From: Cytobacillus kochii
Lineage (GTDB): Bacteria; Bacillota; Bacilli; Bacillales; Cytobacillaceae
NCBI RefSeq assembly: GCF_020171845.1
Contig: NZ_JAIVAM010000002.1
Span: forward strand, 434,001 to 498,000
Length of the DNA stretch: 64,000 nt
Direction: 5' to 3'
Shown here: positions 1-9,123 of the stretch, piece after piece
How positions within the stretch are numbered: position 1 is the first letter of the stretch
Layout: every line of letters starts with the position of its first letter
Translations under genes and position numbers: made by a program
The notes under the pieces: generated by a model
The model's input: the letters and a program-made list of their open reading frames with translations, nothing else
What the model was told of the DNA's origin: nothing
Database searches by the model: none

Positions 1-1370
1 GTTTACTACTTGGTTATGCGTTTGTGTTTACTGGGGAGAATATAAAAACAGTAAAAGGTAGTATTAATTACCTAAACCATAAAGAAATAGAAAATATGCA
101 AATGGTGTACTTCCAAATAAAGAAAGCTGATGGTGAGAAATATAGGGAATTATTTAGTGCCGATGAGTTACTAAGGCTAACGTCGGAAGTGAATTATAAG
201 GATATAGATTATTCTAGTACAAGTGAATCCATGTTTATTATTTCCTTTTTATTGGCCGATTTTGTTGAAAACGTAAGTTATCAATTTTTAATAAGTGGTG
301 TCGATAATGGAATAATGAGGATGAATTCCAGAAAAGATACAATAGCTGATGAAATACTGGTCGGATCATTTGAAATTCTCCTCAAAAATCATTGGATTAC
401 AAAAGAACAAGCGTATATTTATGTTGATAAACTAATAGATATTGCACTTACATTAAACAATAACCATGTAGACAATAGAGTATTAGAAATGTTAATTGAG
501 GTATTGATTAGGACTAACTTTGAAATAGCATTCTATTGTTATGAAAAGTCGATAAGGTTTGTGGAATTAGATAATAAATTACATCGTGACGTTGCATGTA
601 CAATGGTGGATTTGGGAATCCCTTTAACAGAAGTTGAAAAATCTATTATGAATTTTAATCCCTATTTCGATAATTATCATCAAAGAACAAATTGGTCTTA
701 TTATTATGGAAAAATAGAAGTATACCTTGCTATAGGTCTATCAGATTTATACAGTAATAAAGAACATGAGTTGGTTTTAGAGAAAATTCAACAAGAGATA
801 GATGCACTTGACTATGCTGGTTGGGACAGAGAGTTATATTCATCTGAGTTTCAGAGTTATATAAGATTATGTGAACGATTTTCAAAAAACGTAGATGTAG
901 ATGAAAAAAAGGAATCTGAATATTATACGGGAGCGAGCATAACTAAATCAGAAAAAGTAGACCTGTCTAAAATTATCAAAGGATTGAATTCAAAAGAAAA
1001 ACTAGAGCAGTTTTTCAAGAATCTTGATTCTAAGTATTGTCTGGATGCTCTTGAACAGTATGAATGTTTGATTGAAAAGTGTGTAGATTTATTTGGCAAC
1101 ATTGATATATTAATTAAACATATGCGTGAAAATAGATACCCCGATATGACCTACTTAAAGAATAACAGTGAATACTTATATTTTGGGATAACTGCTGCTT
1201 TAGATAATGCAAATTCAAAGCAACAAATGGTCAATTATCTTAATAATGAAGGTGGGGGACATGATAGCTATTACGAGTTGATGAAAGTATATGAAGTATT
1301 AGGAGACAAAGACATGTGTCTAAACTTGTTTAAAAGTTTGCTAAATGATGTCAACTTGTTCGTATACTAG
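1..1370 (+). CDS. Truncated alpha-helical protein of unknown function (5' end outside window)
   Basis: The reading frame is open from base 3 and reads LLLGYAF before the first GTG at 24, with no ribosome site there, so the gene very probably starts outside the window. The visible part (about 455 residues, TAG at 1368-1370) is acidic, rich in Leu, Ile, Glu, Asn and Tyr, and looks like a chain of helical repeats. There is no signal peptide or evident membrane segment. I do not recognise the family. The composition suits the C-terminal solenoid of a large sensor or regulator protein (TPR/HEAT-like), which is inference only. It lies upstream of a HEPN protein on the same strand, with a 141-bp gap holding a repeat also found at 3.5-3.8 kb. 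An accessory or defence role is possible but unproven. Confidence 0.5.
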   Translation, partial: LLLGYAFVFTGENIKTVKGSINYLNHKEIENMQMVYFQIKKADGEKYRELFSADELLRLTSEVNYKDIDYSSTSESMFIISFLLADFVENVSYQFLISGVDNGIMRMNSRKDTIADEILVGSFEILLKNHWITKEQAYIYVDKLIDIALTLNNNHVDNRVLEMLIEVLIRTNFEIAFYCYEKSIRFVELDNKLHRDVACTMVDLGIPLTEVEKSIMNFNPYFDNYHQRTNWSYYYGKIEVYLAIGLSDLYSNKEHELVLEKIQQEIDALDYAGWDRELYSSEFQSYIRLCERFSKNVDVDEKKESEYYTGASITKSEKVDLSKIIKGLNSKEKLEQFFKNLDSKYCLDALEQYECLIEKCVDLFGNIDILIKHMRENRYPDMTYLKNNSEYLYFGITAALDNANSKQQMVNYLNNEGGGHDSYYELMKVYEVLGDKDMCLNLFKSLLNDVNLFVY

Positions 1371-1398
1371 CTTTTCTTTTTTGTTTTTTTTTCTATGT

Positions 1399-1480
1399 AA
1401 TCAAAATAAACATTTCCAATTTCAGAACTAGATTCAATGTTTTTTCGTCTTGTTCAATTAATGTTTATTTTATTGAGTGT
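1399..1480. repeat. Inverted pair of AAATAAACAT-type repeat
   Basis: A copy beginning AATCAAAATAAACATTTCC lies at 1399-1417, and an opposite-oriented copy with core ATGTTTATTTTATT lies at 1461-1474. The same core recurs at 3541-3846. The pair fills most of the gap before the HEPN gene. It resembles leftover insertion-sequence end repeats; the identity of the element is not established. Confidence 0.5.
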
Positions 1481-1511
1481 CTTTAGAATCAAGTTTATAA
1501 GGGTGGCATAA

Positions 1512-3050
1512 ATGGAAAGAGATTTTATGGGTGAATTAATGGATATAGGAAGTATAGTTGATGAGTTGGATACATCCCTAATTGAGAGTAAATCAAGTAA
1601 TGCCGAGGATGTTTTAATGTATGTTACTACAATAGAAGAAAAATTTGAGCTAATTGATGTTGAACAACTTGATACAATTCAAAAAATTGTTTATTTGTAT
1701 ACTAAAGCTAATTATAGAGCTATTTTGCAACATATCTCTTATACGGAATTTGAACAATTACAGGAAGTTTCTAAGTTAATAAGGCAATCTGAAGGTTATG
1801 ATGATTTTGCTTTTCAAAACTTCGCATTAAGAATAAAGGATTACCGAGAGGCAATTAGTTTATCGAAAGAGAATGATAAATTAAGTCCGGTATATGCTTC
1901 GCAAATTTATGTTAATTTAGCAAATGTTTATAATGAAATGGGTAGAACAGTTGAATCTATTGAAGAGCTAAAAAAGGTTGAAAATCTAGTTGATCGTTTT
2001 CCAATGGCTAGAGCAAATTTAGCTATTAAACATTTATCGCTATCAGAGAAAGTTACTAATCGCTCGGTAATGCGATATTTGATTGAAATGGGAATATCTG
2101 AATTGGATGATGTATGTAATAATGTAACACCTGATGGTATGCCAATTGACACATTAGGACAATTTAAAAAGTGGAAAAGATATATGGAAGAAGTTGTTGA
2201 TACAAGTTTATCGGATGTCGATTCTTGGTCAGTACAGCAGGATGTTGATGATGATTATAAGGCTTGGTCAGCAAGTAGAAATTTGACACTTAATTATCTT
2301 AATATAATCTATAACTATGGCAATGTAGATGATGTTCAGATGATAGATATGGGGTTAGGTTATTTTAGAAAAGAGAATAATATGGAATATTATTCATGGT
2401 TTAACACCATTAAACAAGAATATAATATGGCCAGATATTTTCTTTATCAGATAGATACTCTAAGAGAGGAAGCTAATGTTCATGAATCACAACGTTATAA
2501 TGTTCTTATTAATACATTAGATTATCCTGCATTAGGTTACCGGACAGAATTACTAAAAGTATCTCTAAAGACAGCATTTAGTGTATTAGATAAGATAGGT
2601 TTATTTTGCTGTAAATTCCATAACCAACAGATTCCTACATATAGGATAGATTTCCACAAGTGGTATAAAGAAATAGAGTTGGAGGTAGCTTTAGCAAGTC
2701 CTTTTAACGCTCTTTATTGGTTGAGTAAGGATTTAGATCGTAAAGCTGGTAACATGAAAGTGATTCGTCTGCTACGTAATTGTATTGAACATAGATTCGT
2801 TAGAGTTCTGGATTTATATGATATACCTCTTGATGAAGAGTTGGCAGATGATAAAAAATATGAGTATACAGTAAGTTATTCAAATTTATTAAATGTTACT
2901 TATGAAACACTGCGACTTGTTAGGAATGCTATTTTCTATATGGCAAACGGTTTTAATATTGAATACAACAGGATCTATTATGGGGATAAGAGTGAAGGAA
3001 TATTCGTACCACTTTATCTTCATACTTATGATGATGAATGGAAGAATTAA
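1512..3050 (+). CDS. TPR plus HEPN-domain protein (LA2681-like), putative RNase effector
   Basis: A 512-residue protein with ATG at 1512 behind AAGGGTGG at 1500-1507. Residues about 90-190 look like TPR helices (for example YASQIYVNLANVYNEMGR). The C-terminal third carries LLRNCIEHRF, in which R422-N423-x3-H427 matches the R-x4-6-H signature of HEPN domains; the surrounding helices (ALYWLSKDLDRK) resemble the LA2681-like HEPN family. HEPN proteins are commonly metal-independent RNases in toxin-antitoxin and anti-phage systems; that role here is inferred from the motif. No signal peptide or membrane segment is visible. The gene sits between two clusters of the same short repeat and beside a truncated helical gene, so it is probably accessory DNA. 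No clear antitoxin nucleotidyltransferase is adjacent. Confidence 0.6.
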   Translation: MERDFMGELMDIGSIVDELDTSLIESKSSNAEDVLMYVTTIEEKFELIDVEQLDTIQKIVYLYTKANYRAILQHISYTEFEQLQEVSKLIRQSEGYDDFAFQNFALRIKDYREAISLSKENDKLSPVYASQIYVNLANVYNEMGRTVESIEELKKVENLVDRFPMARANLAIKHLSLSEKVTNRSVMRYLIEMGISELDDVCNNVTPDGMPIDTLGQFKKWKRYMEEVVDTSLSDVDSWSVQQDVDDDYKAWSASRNLTLNYLNIIYNYGNVDDVQMIDMGLGYFRKENNMEYYSWFNTIKQEYNMARYFLYQIDTLREEANVHESQRYNVLINTLDYPALGYRTELLKVSLKTAFSVLDKIGLFCCKFHNQQIPTYRIDFHKWYKEIELEVALASPFNALYWLSKDLDRKAGNMKVIRLLRNCIEHRFVRVLDLYDIPLDEELADDKKYEYTVSYSNLLNVTYETLRLVRNAIFYMANGFNIEYNRIYYGDKSEGIFVPLYLHTYDDEWKN

Positions 3051-3114
3051 GTTAATTGTCCTTGATAGGAATTAAAAACTGTATAGATAAAAGATTGCCA
3101 TAGAGATTTGCGGA

Positions 3115-3425
3115 GTGATTAAAATTAAGAAAAGACTTGGGGAAATACTAGCAGATAGAACAAATCAAAAGTGTTATGTAATTTATGAAGAATAGGTGAT
3201 TTCTATATAGTCTAGGGTTCTTATATTAAGCATGTGGTTGGTGGAAATTTTTATGATAGATTGATGTACTTCCATCTTAATAACGATAAATGGACATTTG
3301 CTGAGAGTTACATCAGGTATGAAAGGGATAAAAATGAAAAATGGGATTACCTAGGTAAGGAGAGTAAGAAGCAAGTTATAGACATTGATACCTTATATAT
3401 TGATGGAGAACTTGCAGAAATTTAG
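3115..3425 (+). pseudogene. Remnant of a small hypothetical gene
   Basis: Two short frames follow one another. GTG 3115 to TAG 3195 encodes about 26 residues ending CYVIYEE. A second frame becomes open after a stop near 3211 and runs to TAG 3425, encoding GSYIKHVVGGNFYDRLM and onward (63 residues from GTG 3234). Both have protein-like composition, and the second has no good ribosome site. I read them as one small cytosolic gene broken between 3195 and 3215, but two unrelated spurious frames cannot be excluded. An immunity or antitoxin partner for the HEPN gene is conceivable from position alone. Confidence 0.3.
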
Positions 3426-3540
3426 CCCTTATACAGTCCTAGTTTCATATTAAAATTATGGAATGTAATAGAAGTAGCTTCATTTTCCTTTCTCTCTAAC
3501 TCTTCAAATCTACTATGTCTAATTAAAAAGTAAACTTCCG

Positions 3541-3846
3541 AATCAAAATAAACATTTCCGATTAAGACCCCGATTTCGTGAAAATAAACATTTCCGATTT
3601 CCGGGTCTTTTTCATGCTCATCCCTTGTCTTGTATCGGTTTTCTCGTGTTTCCATTACGCAACATTCTCGGAGAACTTTATTTTAAAACAGAAAAAAAGA
3701 TGAAAAAACAGGCGGAAAAGAGGGGAAAATGGAGTGTTTTTGAACCAAAAATCCTTCAAAATGGGGGTTCGGTCGGAAATCTTTATTTTAACTCGAACGG
3801 TGGAATGGGGGTTGGAGTGGGGTGATTTGAGAGATGTTTATTTTAA
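3541..3846. repeat. Cluster of AAATAAACATTTCCGA-type repeats
   Basis: Forward copies lie at 3541-3563 and 3581-3600. Inverted, partly degenerate copies lie at 3671-3690, 3773-3788 and 3831-3846 (core GGAAATSTTTATTTTAA). Translated, they give spurious GNVYF/GELYF/GNLYF motifs in short ORFs. Several repeats facing inward on both sides of a short spacer resemble the multiple terminal repeats of some insertion-sequence families (IS21-type is one possibility), with the transposase genes missing. No other gene is visible from 3426 to 4045. Confidence 0.5.
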
Positions 3847-3870
3847 TGTCACAATATAACAGAGTGATTG

Positions 3871-3939
3871 GCAAGGAATTGATGTGATTAATCGCGTTTT
3901 AACTACGTCAGAATGACCACATCAACTTCTTGCTTTTTT
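3871..3939 (+). terminator. Hairpin with T-tail closing the accessory patch
   Basis: GCAAGGAATTGATGTG at 3871-3886 pairs imperfectly with CACATCAACTTCTTGC at 3918-3933, with a loop of about 30 bases and then TTTTTT. It fits a plus-strand intrinsic terminator, but the loop is long, so a structured small RNA end is an alternative. Confidence 0.5.
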
Positions 3940-4045
3940 AGTGTGTAGCGACCGTATATTAACTTATTACAATTTTAATACTTCATCAAACTGTGCAATT
4001 CTTACCTGCATGTCATGAGTAATTATGATTTAAAATGTCTAATGT

Positions 4046-4285
<240 letters not shown>

Positions 4286-4442
4286 CTATAAAAACCACCT
4301 TTTAATAATAATCCTTAATATTTAAGGTAGTTTATTTTATGAAAAAATTTTTCATTGGTTCTAAACTTCCAATTAATTAATGATCATTTGCATTATTTTT
4401 TTCATATGATAATGGGTAAAGTGAGGGAGGCGATGATATAAG

Positions 4443-5528
4443 ATGCAGAAGAATACTGTACCTACATTAAGTATTTCTACGCAACCAGAACTGATAGAAT
4501 TTTTAGAAAAAAATATTTGGCATGATGAATTAATTCCTTCTAAATTAGTTATAAACAATCATTCATTTGATATCGGTATTACTTATAGAGGAAATCATAC
4601 ACGTAAATTAAGAAAAAAATCTTACAAAGTTGATTTTGGAACATATAATGAGGAGTTTCTTGGACGTGAAATTCACATTAATGCAGAGTATTGCGATCCT
4701 TCTTTCATTCGAAATAAGCTATCTTTTGATTTTTTTAAGCAGATTGGAATCAATTCACCTGATTGCAGGTATGTTTTAATTGAGATAAATGGAAGGCCCT
4801 CAGGAACTTACTTACAGCTTGAATCTGTTGATGATCACTTTTTACAAAAAAGACAACTTTCATATGGGCCTATTTATTATGCAACGAATCATCAAACTAA
4901 TTTTTCTTTGTTAACCACCAAAGGTGAGCCCAAATCTTCATTAATTTCAGGGTATGTGAGAAAAATAGGGAATGCTGAGGACGATTCTGATTTAGAAAAG
5001 CTAATAATAAAAATCAATACGATACCACGTAATGAGTTTGGCAAAGAAATTGTAAAGTACTTGGATGTCAAAAAATATTTAATTTGGCTGTGTGGTGTGA
5101 TTTGCACACAAAACTACGATGCTTTCATTCAAAATTATGCCCTTTATCGAAATGGAGAATCAGGATTGTATGAAATGATCCCATGGGATTTTGATGCAAC
5201 ATTTGGAAGGGATTGGAATGGAGGGGTTATGAAGTTTAATCGAGTTCCTATCGAAGGTTTTAATACACTCACGGCAAGACTTCTTGATGTAAAGGAATTT
5301 CGTGTTCAATACCGCATTCTTCTAGAAGAGATATTAGAGAATTATTTCACAGTTTCGGAATTTGAACCAAGAATTATCAACCTTCATAATTTATTGCGTC
5401 CCCATATAGCATTAGATCCATATAAAAAGGATGCTATTGATTTATTTGATAAAGAACAAGAATATATCCTGCAATTTATTTTAAATCGCAATCAGTATCT
5501 TAGAGATCATCTTAATGATCTGGAATAA
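4443..5528 (+). CDS. cotH: Spore coat protein kinase CotH
   Basis: A 361-residue protein, matching the length of B. subtilis CotH. The diagnostic segment MIPWDFDATFGRDWNG places the CotH Asp-Phe-Asp metal-binding triplet at D249-D251. Other family features are the N-terminal TYRGNHTRK stretch, the RNKLSFDFF segment and NGRPSGTYLQLE. CotH is an atypical protein kinase that phosphorylates coat proteins (CotB, CotG in B. subtilis) and controls outer-coat assembly in the mother cell. The start ATG 4443 follows GGGAGG by 12 bases. It is divergent from the Ser-Gly repeat gene, recalling the cotG/cotH arrangement. No signal peptide is seen. Expression late in sporulation is expected from the family, but I could not assign a sigma-E/K promoter with confidence. 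Confidence 0.88.
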   Translation: MQKNTVPTLSISTQPELIEFLEKNIWHDELIPSKLVINNHSFDIGITYRGNHTRKLRKKSYKVDFGTYNEEFLGREIHINAEYCDPSFIRNKLSFDFFKQIGINSPDCRYVLIEINGRPSGTYLQLESVDDHFLQKRQLSYGPIYYATNHQTNFSLLTTKGEPKSSLISGYVRKIGNAEDDSDLEKLIIKINTIPRNEFGKEIVKYLDVKKYLIWLCGVICTQNYDAFIQNYALYRNGESGLYEMIPWDFDATFGRDWNGGVMKFNRVPIEGFNTLTARLLDVKEFRVQYRILLEEILENYFTVSEFEPRIINLHNLLRPHIALDPYKKDAIDLFDKEQEYILQFILNRNQYLRDHLNDLE

Positions 5529-5856
5529 AGGGAAATAATATTTCATGCCTAGACTCTCAGTATTTTAGATGGGAGTCATATTAGTGTGCAAAGGTAGTTT
5601 ATAAACAGGGTATGAAAGTTCCCATGGAGACAAAGTCGAGCATGTCTCGGTTATGCAGAATTTGAACGCAGCCCTAGACAAAACCTCTGTCTGAGATAAG
5701 AGGTAAATTATTGGACTAGTTTGCAAAAGCAAAACAAGGTCGAGATCGGGCTGCGGAATCTCTCTATATTTTGTTAAGTTCATTCGTTTTGTAGTACACC
5801 AATAAGGAATGAATGGATATTTAATTGCAGGATAAATCAAGCAAGGCAAACAAGGA
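5529..5856. other. 328-bp intergenic region with an interrupted ORF
   Basis: On the plus strand ATG 5569 reads MGVILVCKGSL, then TAA at 5602, then continues in frame as TGYESSHGDKVEHVSVMQNL and onward to TGA at 5694; AKAKQGRDRAAESLYIL is open further on. This looks like a decayed small gene or a dispersed repeat. A 99-codon minus-strand ORF here is Cys/Pro-rich and unconvincing. No clear terminator for cotH or galU is seen. Confidence 0.3.
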
Positions 5857-6687
5857 CTATTCATCCTCTTTTTTAGAATTACTCATCAATTTTTGAATAA
5901 GGTTGAAATATCCTTTATCTGTACCAATGTCATAGCGTTTTGCAGATACTTCCACACCGTAGCACTTTTCTAACTTTAATAATTTTTGTATTGCATCGGT
6001 TAGTTGAACTTCACCTCCAACTCCTTTACTTCCTTTTTCTAAATATGAAAAAATAGATGGTTCAAAAATGTATCTCCCACTTACGGCTAAATTAGATGGG
6101 GGAGTGGAGCGAGGCTTTTCTACAATATCAGATATTTTATAGGTATTATCTTGTAAATCAATCGCTTTCACTACGCCGTAGTTTTTTAATAACTCTTCAT
6201 TCAATTTTTCCAGAGCAATTACTGTAGATTGATAATTTTCGTATACGTCTAAAAGCTCTCGTAAAGCGGGCTGGCCCCTTTGTAGAAATATATCATCAGG
6301 AAGAAGAACAGCAAAGGGATCTTTACTTGCAAATCTTTTACCTAAGAGTATTGCTGTACCTAGTCCATCTGCAAAGGGTTGGCGTACATATTGAATAGAA
6401 ATAGCAGGTCCGACAATTTTATTCAATAAATGTTGTTTTCCGGTCTTTTCTAAAAAGGCTTCATATTCTAGAGATCGGTCAAAATAGTCTAAAATCATAT
6501 TTTTATTACGGGATACCACTATTAAGATTTCTTCAATTCCTGATTCAATGGCTTCTTCAATAATATATTGTATGGCTGGTTTACCTGCGATCGGGAACAT
6601 TTCTTTTGGAAGCACCTTTGTTATTGGCAAATTTCTTGTACCGAAACCTGCAGCAGGAATGATTGCTTTTTTTACTGTCTTCATCAT
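5857..6687 (-). CDS. galU: UTP-glucose-1-phosphate uridylyltransferase
   Basis: Makes UDP-glucose from UTP and glucose-1-phosphate. The nucleotide-binding signature GFGTRNLPITKVLPKEMFP lies at the N-terminus, followed by LLPDDI, VVKAI, VEKP and GVGGEVQLTDAI, all typical of GalU/GtaB. The 276-residue length is slightly short of the usual 290. The start is either 6687 or the next ATG at 6684; GGAGAGG just upstream favours the second. It sits head-to-head (about 200 bp) with a UDP-glucose dehydrogenase, so it likely feeds UDP-glucose to that enzyme for a spore-surface or envelope polysaccharide. It may be a dedicated paralogue rather than the housekeeping gtaB. Confidence 0.9.
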   Translation of the reverse strand: MMKTVKKAIIPAAGFGTRNLPITKVLPKEMFPIAGKPAIQYIIEEAIESGIEEILIVVSRNKNMILDYFDRSLEYEAFLEKTGKQHLLNKIVGPAISIQYVRQPFADGLGTAILLGKRFASKDPFAVLLPDDIFLQRGQPALRELLDVYENYQSTVIALEKLNEELLKNYGVVKAIDLQDNTYKISDIVEKPRSTPPSNLAVSGRYIFEPSIFSYLEKGSKGVGGEVQLTDAIQKLLKLEKCYGVEVSAKRYDIGTDKGYFNLIQKLMSNSKKEDE

Positions 6688-6889
6688 AACCTCTCCTCTT
6701 CACTTTCTATATATTAATCTAATATATTTTACTTGGTAATTTGTCCAATAAGAAAAGGTACATAACCATATAGTTTTTGTTTTTTTACCACTTTTACCTT
6801 AAATATTAATCCCCCTTTCACGTTTTGTTTGAAGCTAAATAAGATAATGATAAATTGAATGTTTTTAACATGAGCAAGTAAGGATGATA

Positions 6890-8173
6890 ATGGTGAAAAT
6901 ATGTGTCATTGGTACAGGGTATGTTGGTTTAACTACTGGTGCTGTGTTGGCGGATTTAGGTCATGAGCTTTACTGTGTTGATAAGAATAAATTGATAATA
7001 GATAAATTAATTGAGGGAGAAATCCCTATTTATGAACCAGGATTAAAGGAACTAATTGTTCGAAATAAAAAAAGAGGTCTTCTTCATTTTTCAACGGATA
7101 TCCAGCGTATGATAAAGGAATGCCCAATTCTTTACATCACAGTTGGTACTCCTACAAAAGAAGATGGGAGTCAAAATCTAACAGCGATTAACGAAGTCAT
7201 TGACACCTTGGTGCAGACGATAACCTCTCATAAAACAATCATTATTAAAAGTACGGTACTACCAGGTACCAATGAATGGATTCATCAAACATTAATAGAA
7301 AAAGGGATCGACTCGCGTATGTTCGACGTTGTATCCAATCCAGAGTTTCTTAGAGAAGGAAATGCTGTATTTGATATGATGAACCCGGATAAAATTGTTG
7401 TGGGTGGAAAAAGCACTCAATCTATTAAAATAATTCAAACTCTGTATGAGAAGTTACAAGCACCTTATATTATTACTTCATTAACAGGAGCAGAGATGAT
7501 TAAATATGCCAATAATGCCTTGTTGGCAACAAAAATCTCATTCATTAATGAAATCGCCCGTATTTGTGACGCCTATAATGTGGAAGTAACGCATATTGCA
7601 AAAGCGCTAGGAACAGACAATAGAATTGGTCCCTATTTTTTGAATGCAGGATTAGGTTATGGTGGGTCTTGTTTTCCAAAGGATATTCGGGCATTAGAAT
7701 ACGCTGCCAAACGAAGAAATGTCAATCCTGAGATGTTAAGGGCCGTTCAAAATGTGAATGACTCTCAAATTGATTTGTATATTGATAAATTAACAAATAA
7801 ATTAACAAACTTGGATGGGAAAAAAATAACCGTTTGGGGCTTAGCTTTTAAGCCCGACACAGATGATATACGTGAATCAAGGTCATTATTATTAATTGAG
7901 AAATTATTGGAAAGAGGGACAGAGGTCCACGCCTATGATCCTATTGTCAATTCTTTTGAACCTGCCATTACCATTCATCAAGATATGTATGAAGCTATTA
8001 AAGGAGCAGATGCATTAATTATTGCAACAGAATGGAACCAGTTTAAAACCGTAGACTGGAAAAAGGTAAATGAGTTAATGAAGGGAAATATTTTAGTGGA
8101 TGGACGGAATATCATTGACCCTAAAATCATAAGAAAACATCAACTTCAATATATTGGGGTGGCTAGACAATGA
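6890..8173 (+). CDS. ytcA: UDP-glucose 6-dehydrogenase (YtcA/TuaD type)
   Basis: Oxidises UDP-glucose to UDP-glucuronate with two NAD+. It shows the Rossmann motif CVIGTGYVGLTTG, STVLPGTNE, the catalytic-cysteine motif GYGGSCFPKD and the C-terminal WGLAFKPDTDDIRESRS. ATG 6890 is preferred to ATG 6884 because AAGG at 6880-6883 would abut the earlier start. It overlaps the next gene by ATGA. The order dehydrogenase-epimerase-glycosyltransferase beside cotSA/cotS matches the B. subtilis ytcABC-cotSA-cotS region, so a role in spore-coat glycan is inferred. Confidence 0.88.
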   Translation: MVKICVIGTGYVGLTTGAVLADLGHELYCVDKNKLIIDKLIEGEIPIYEPGLKELIVRNKKRGLLHFSTDIQRMIKECPILYITVGTPTKEDGSQNLTAINEVIDTLVQTITSHKTIIIKSTVLPGTNEWIHQTLIEKGIDSRMFDVVSNPEFLREGNAVFDMMNPDKIVVGGKSTQSIKIIQTLYEKLQAPYIITSLTGAEMIKYANNALLATKISFINEIARICDAYNVEVTHIAKALGTDNRIGPYFLNAGLGYGGSCFPKDIRALEYAAKRRNVNPEMLRAVQNVNDSQIDLYIDKLTNKLTNLDGKKITVWGLAFKPDTDDIRESRSLLLIEKLLERGTEVHAYDPIVNSFEPAITIHQDMYEAIKGADALIIATEWNQFKTVDWKKVNELMKGNILVDGRNIIDPKIIRKHQLQYIGVARQ

Positions 8174-9123
8174 GGATTATCGTAACAGGAGCCGCTGGGT
8201 TTATCGGTTCTCATTTATGTGAGAGGTTATTAAAGGAAGAAGAGAATGTGGTTATTGGCATTGATGGTTTTATAGACCCATCCAAGAAGTCAACTAAACT
8301 AAGAAATATAGAAAATCTGTTGATTCATCCACGTTTTCAATTTATAAATAAGAATTTACTAGGCATTGATTGGAGAGAAATTCTTGCCAAAGATGATGTG
8401 ATATATCATTTAGCTGCTGTGCCTGGTGTTCGTTCAAGCTGGGGTAACAACTTCAAGTTGTATGAGGAAAATAATATTCTTGTCACCCAACGGCTATTAG
8501 AGGCTTGTAAGAATGTTTCTTTAAAGAAGTTTATTTACGCTTCCACCTCTTCTGTATATGGAGAAAAGGTTGGTATGGTTTCAGAAGATTGCCCACTTTC
8601 ACCACTTTCTCCTTATGGTGTAACGAAGCTAACAGGAGAGTATTTATGTAAGGTATACAGTGAAAATGATGGTCTTCCAATAACTATTCTTCGGTACTTT
8701 ACTGTTTATGGACCTAGACAACGATCTGATATGGCATTTCATCGATTTATCGAATGCATTTTAACGAATAAACCTATTCCAATATACGGTGATGGCAAAC
8801 AAACACGTGATTTTACGTTTGTAGAAGATTGTGTAGAAGGAACTTTTGCTGCTCTTTATGCAGAGGGTACCCTTGGAGAGACAATTAATATTGGTGGTAA
8901 AGAACGGAAATCTATCTTGGATGTCATTGAAATATTAGAAGAGTTAACAGGGAAGAAAGCAAACGTAGAATTTATTGGAGAACCGCGCGGGGAACCGCGA
9001 CATACTTGGGCAGATATTTCAAAGGCATTGAAGATTCTGCAATATAAGCCAGCTGTGCCGTTAAAAGAAGGGCTTCTCCGAGAAATAAATGATTTAAAGA
9101 TTATTTATAAGGAGGAAGAGTAA
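8170..9123 (+). CDS. ytcB: NAD-dependent nucleotide-sugar epimerase (YtcB-like)
   Basis: An extended short-chain dehydrogenase of 317 residues: the N-terminal TGAAGFIGSHL NAD-binding motif, STSSVYG with the catalytic Ser, YGVTK (Tyr-x3-Lys), RYFTVYGPRQRSDMAF and GDGKQTRDFTFVED. These suit UDP-glucose/UDP-glucuronate 4-epimerases, and the neighbour makes UDP-glucuronate, so UDP-galacturonate is a likely product (inference). It starts inside the stop of the dehydrogenase (ATGA) and its end carries the AAGGAGG ribosome site of the next gene, indicating one transcript. Confidence 0.85.
   Translation: MRIIVTGAAGFIGSHLCERLLKEEENVVIGIDGFIDPSKKSTKLRNIENLLIHPRFQFINKNLLGIDWREILAKDDVIYHLAAVPGVRSSWGNNFKLYEENNILVTQRLLEACKNVSLKKFIYASTSSVYGEKVGMVSEDCPLSPLSPYGVTKLTGEYLCKVYSENDGLPITILRYFTVYGPRQRSDMAFHRFIECILTNKPIPIYGDGKQTRDFTFVEDCVEGTFAALYAEGTLGETINIGGKERKSILDVIEILEELTGKKANVEFIGEPRGEPRHTWADISKALKILQYKPAVPLKEGLLREINDLKIIYKEEE

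Noticed and set aside
3422-3655. Minus-strand 77-codon ORF containing GNVYF repeats
   Set aside because: The repeats are translations of the IS-end-like DNA repeat; no other protein-like features.
5565-5864. Minus-strand 99-codon ORF
   Set aside because: Cys/Pro-rich composition, no ribosome site, overlaps the end of galU.
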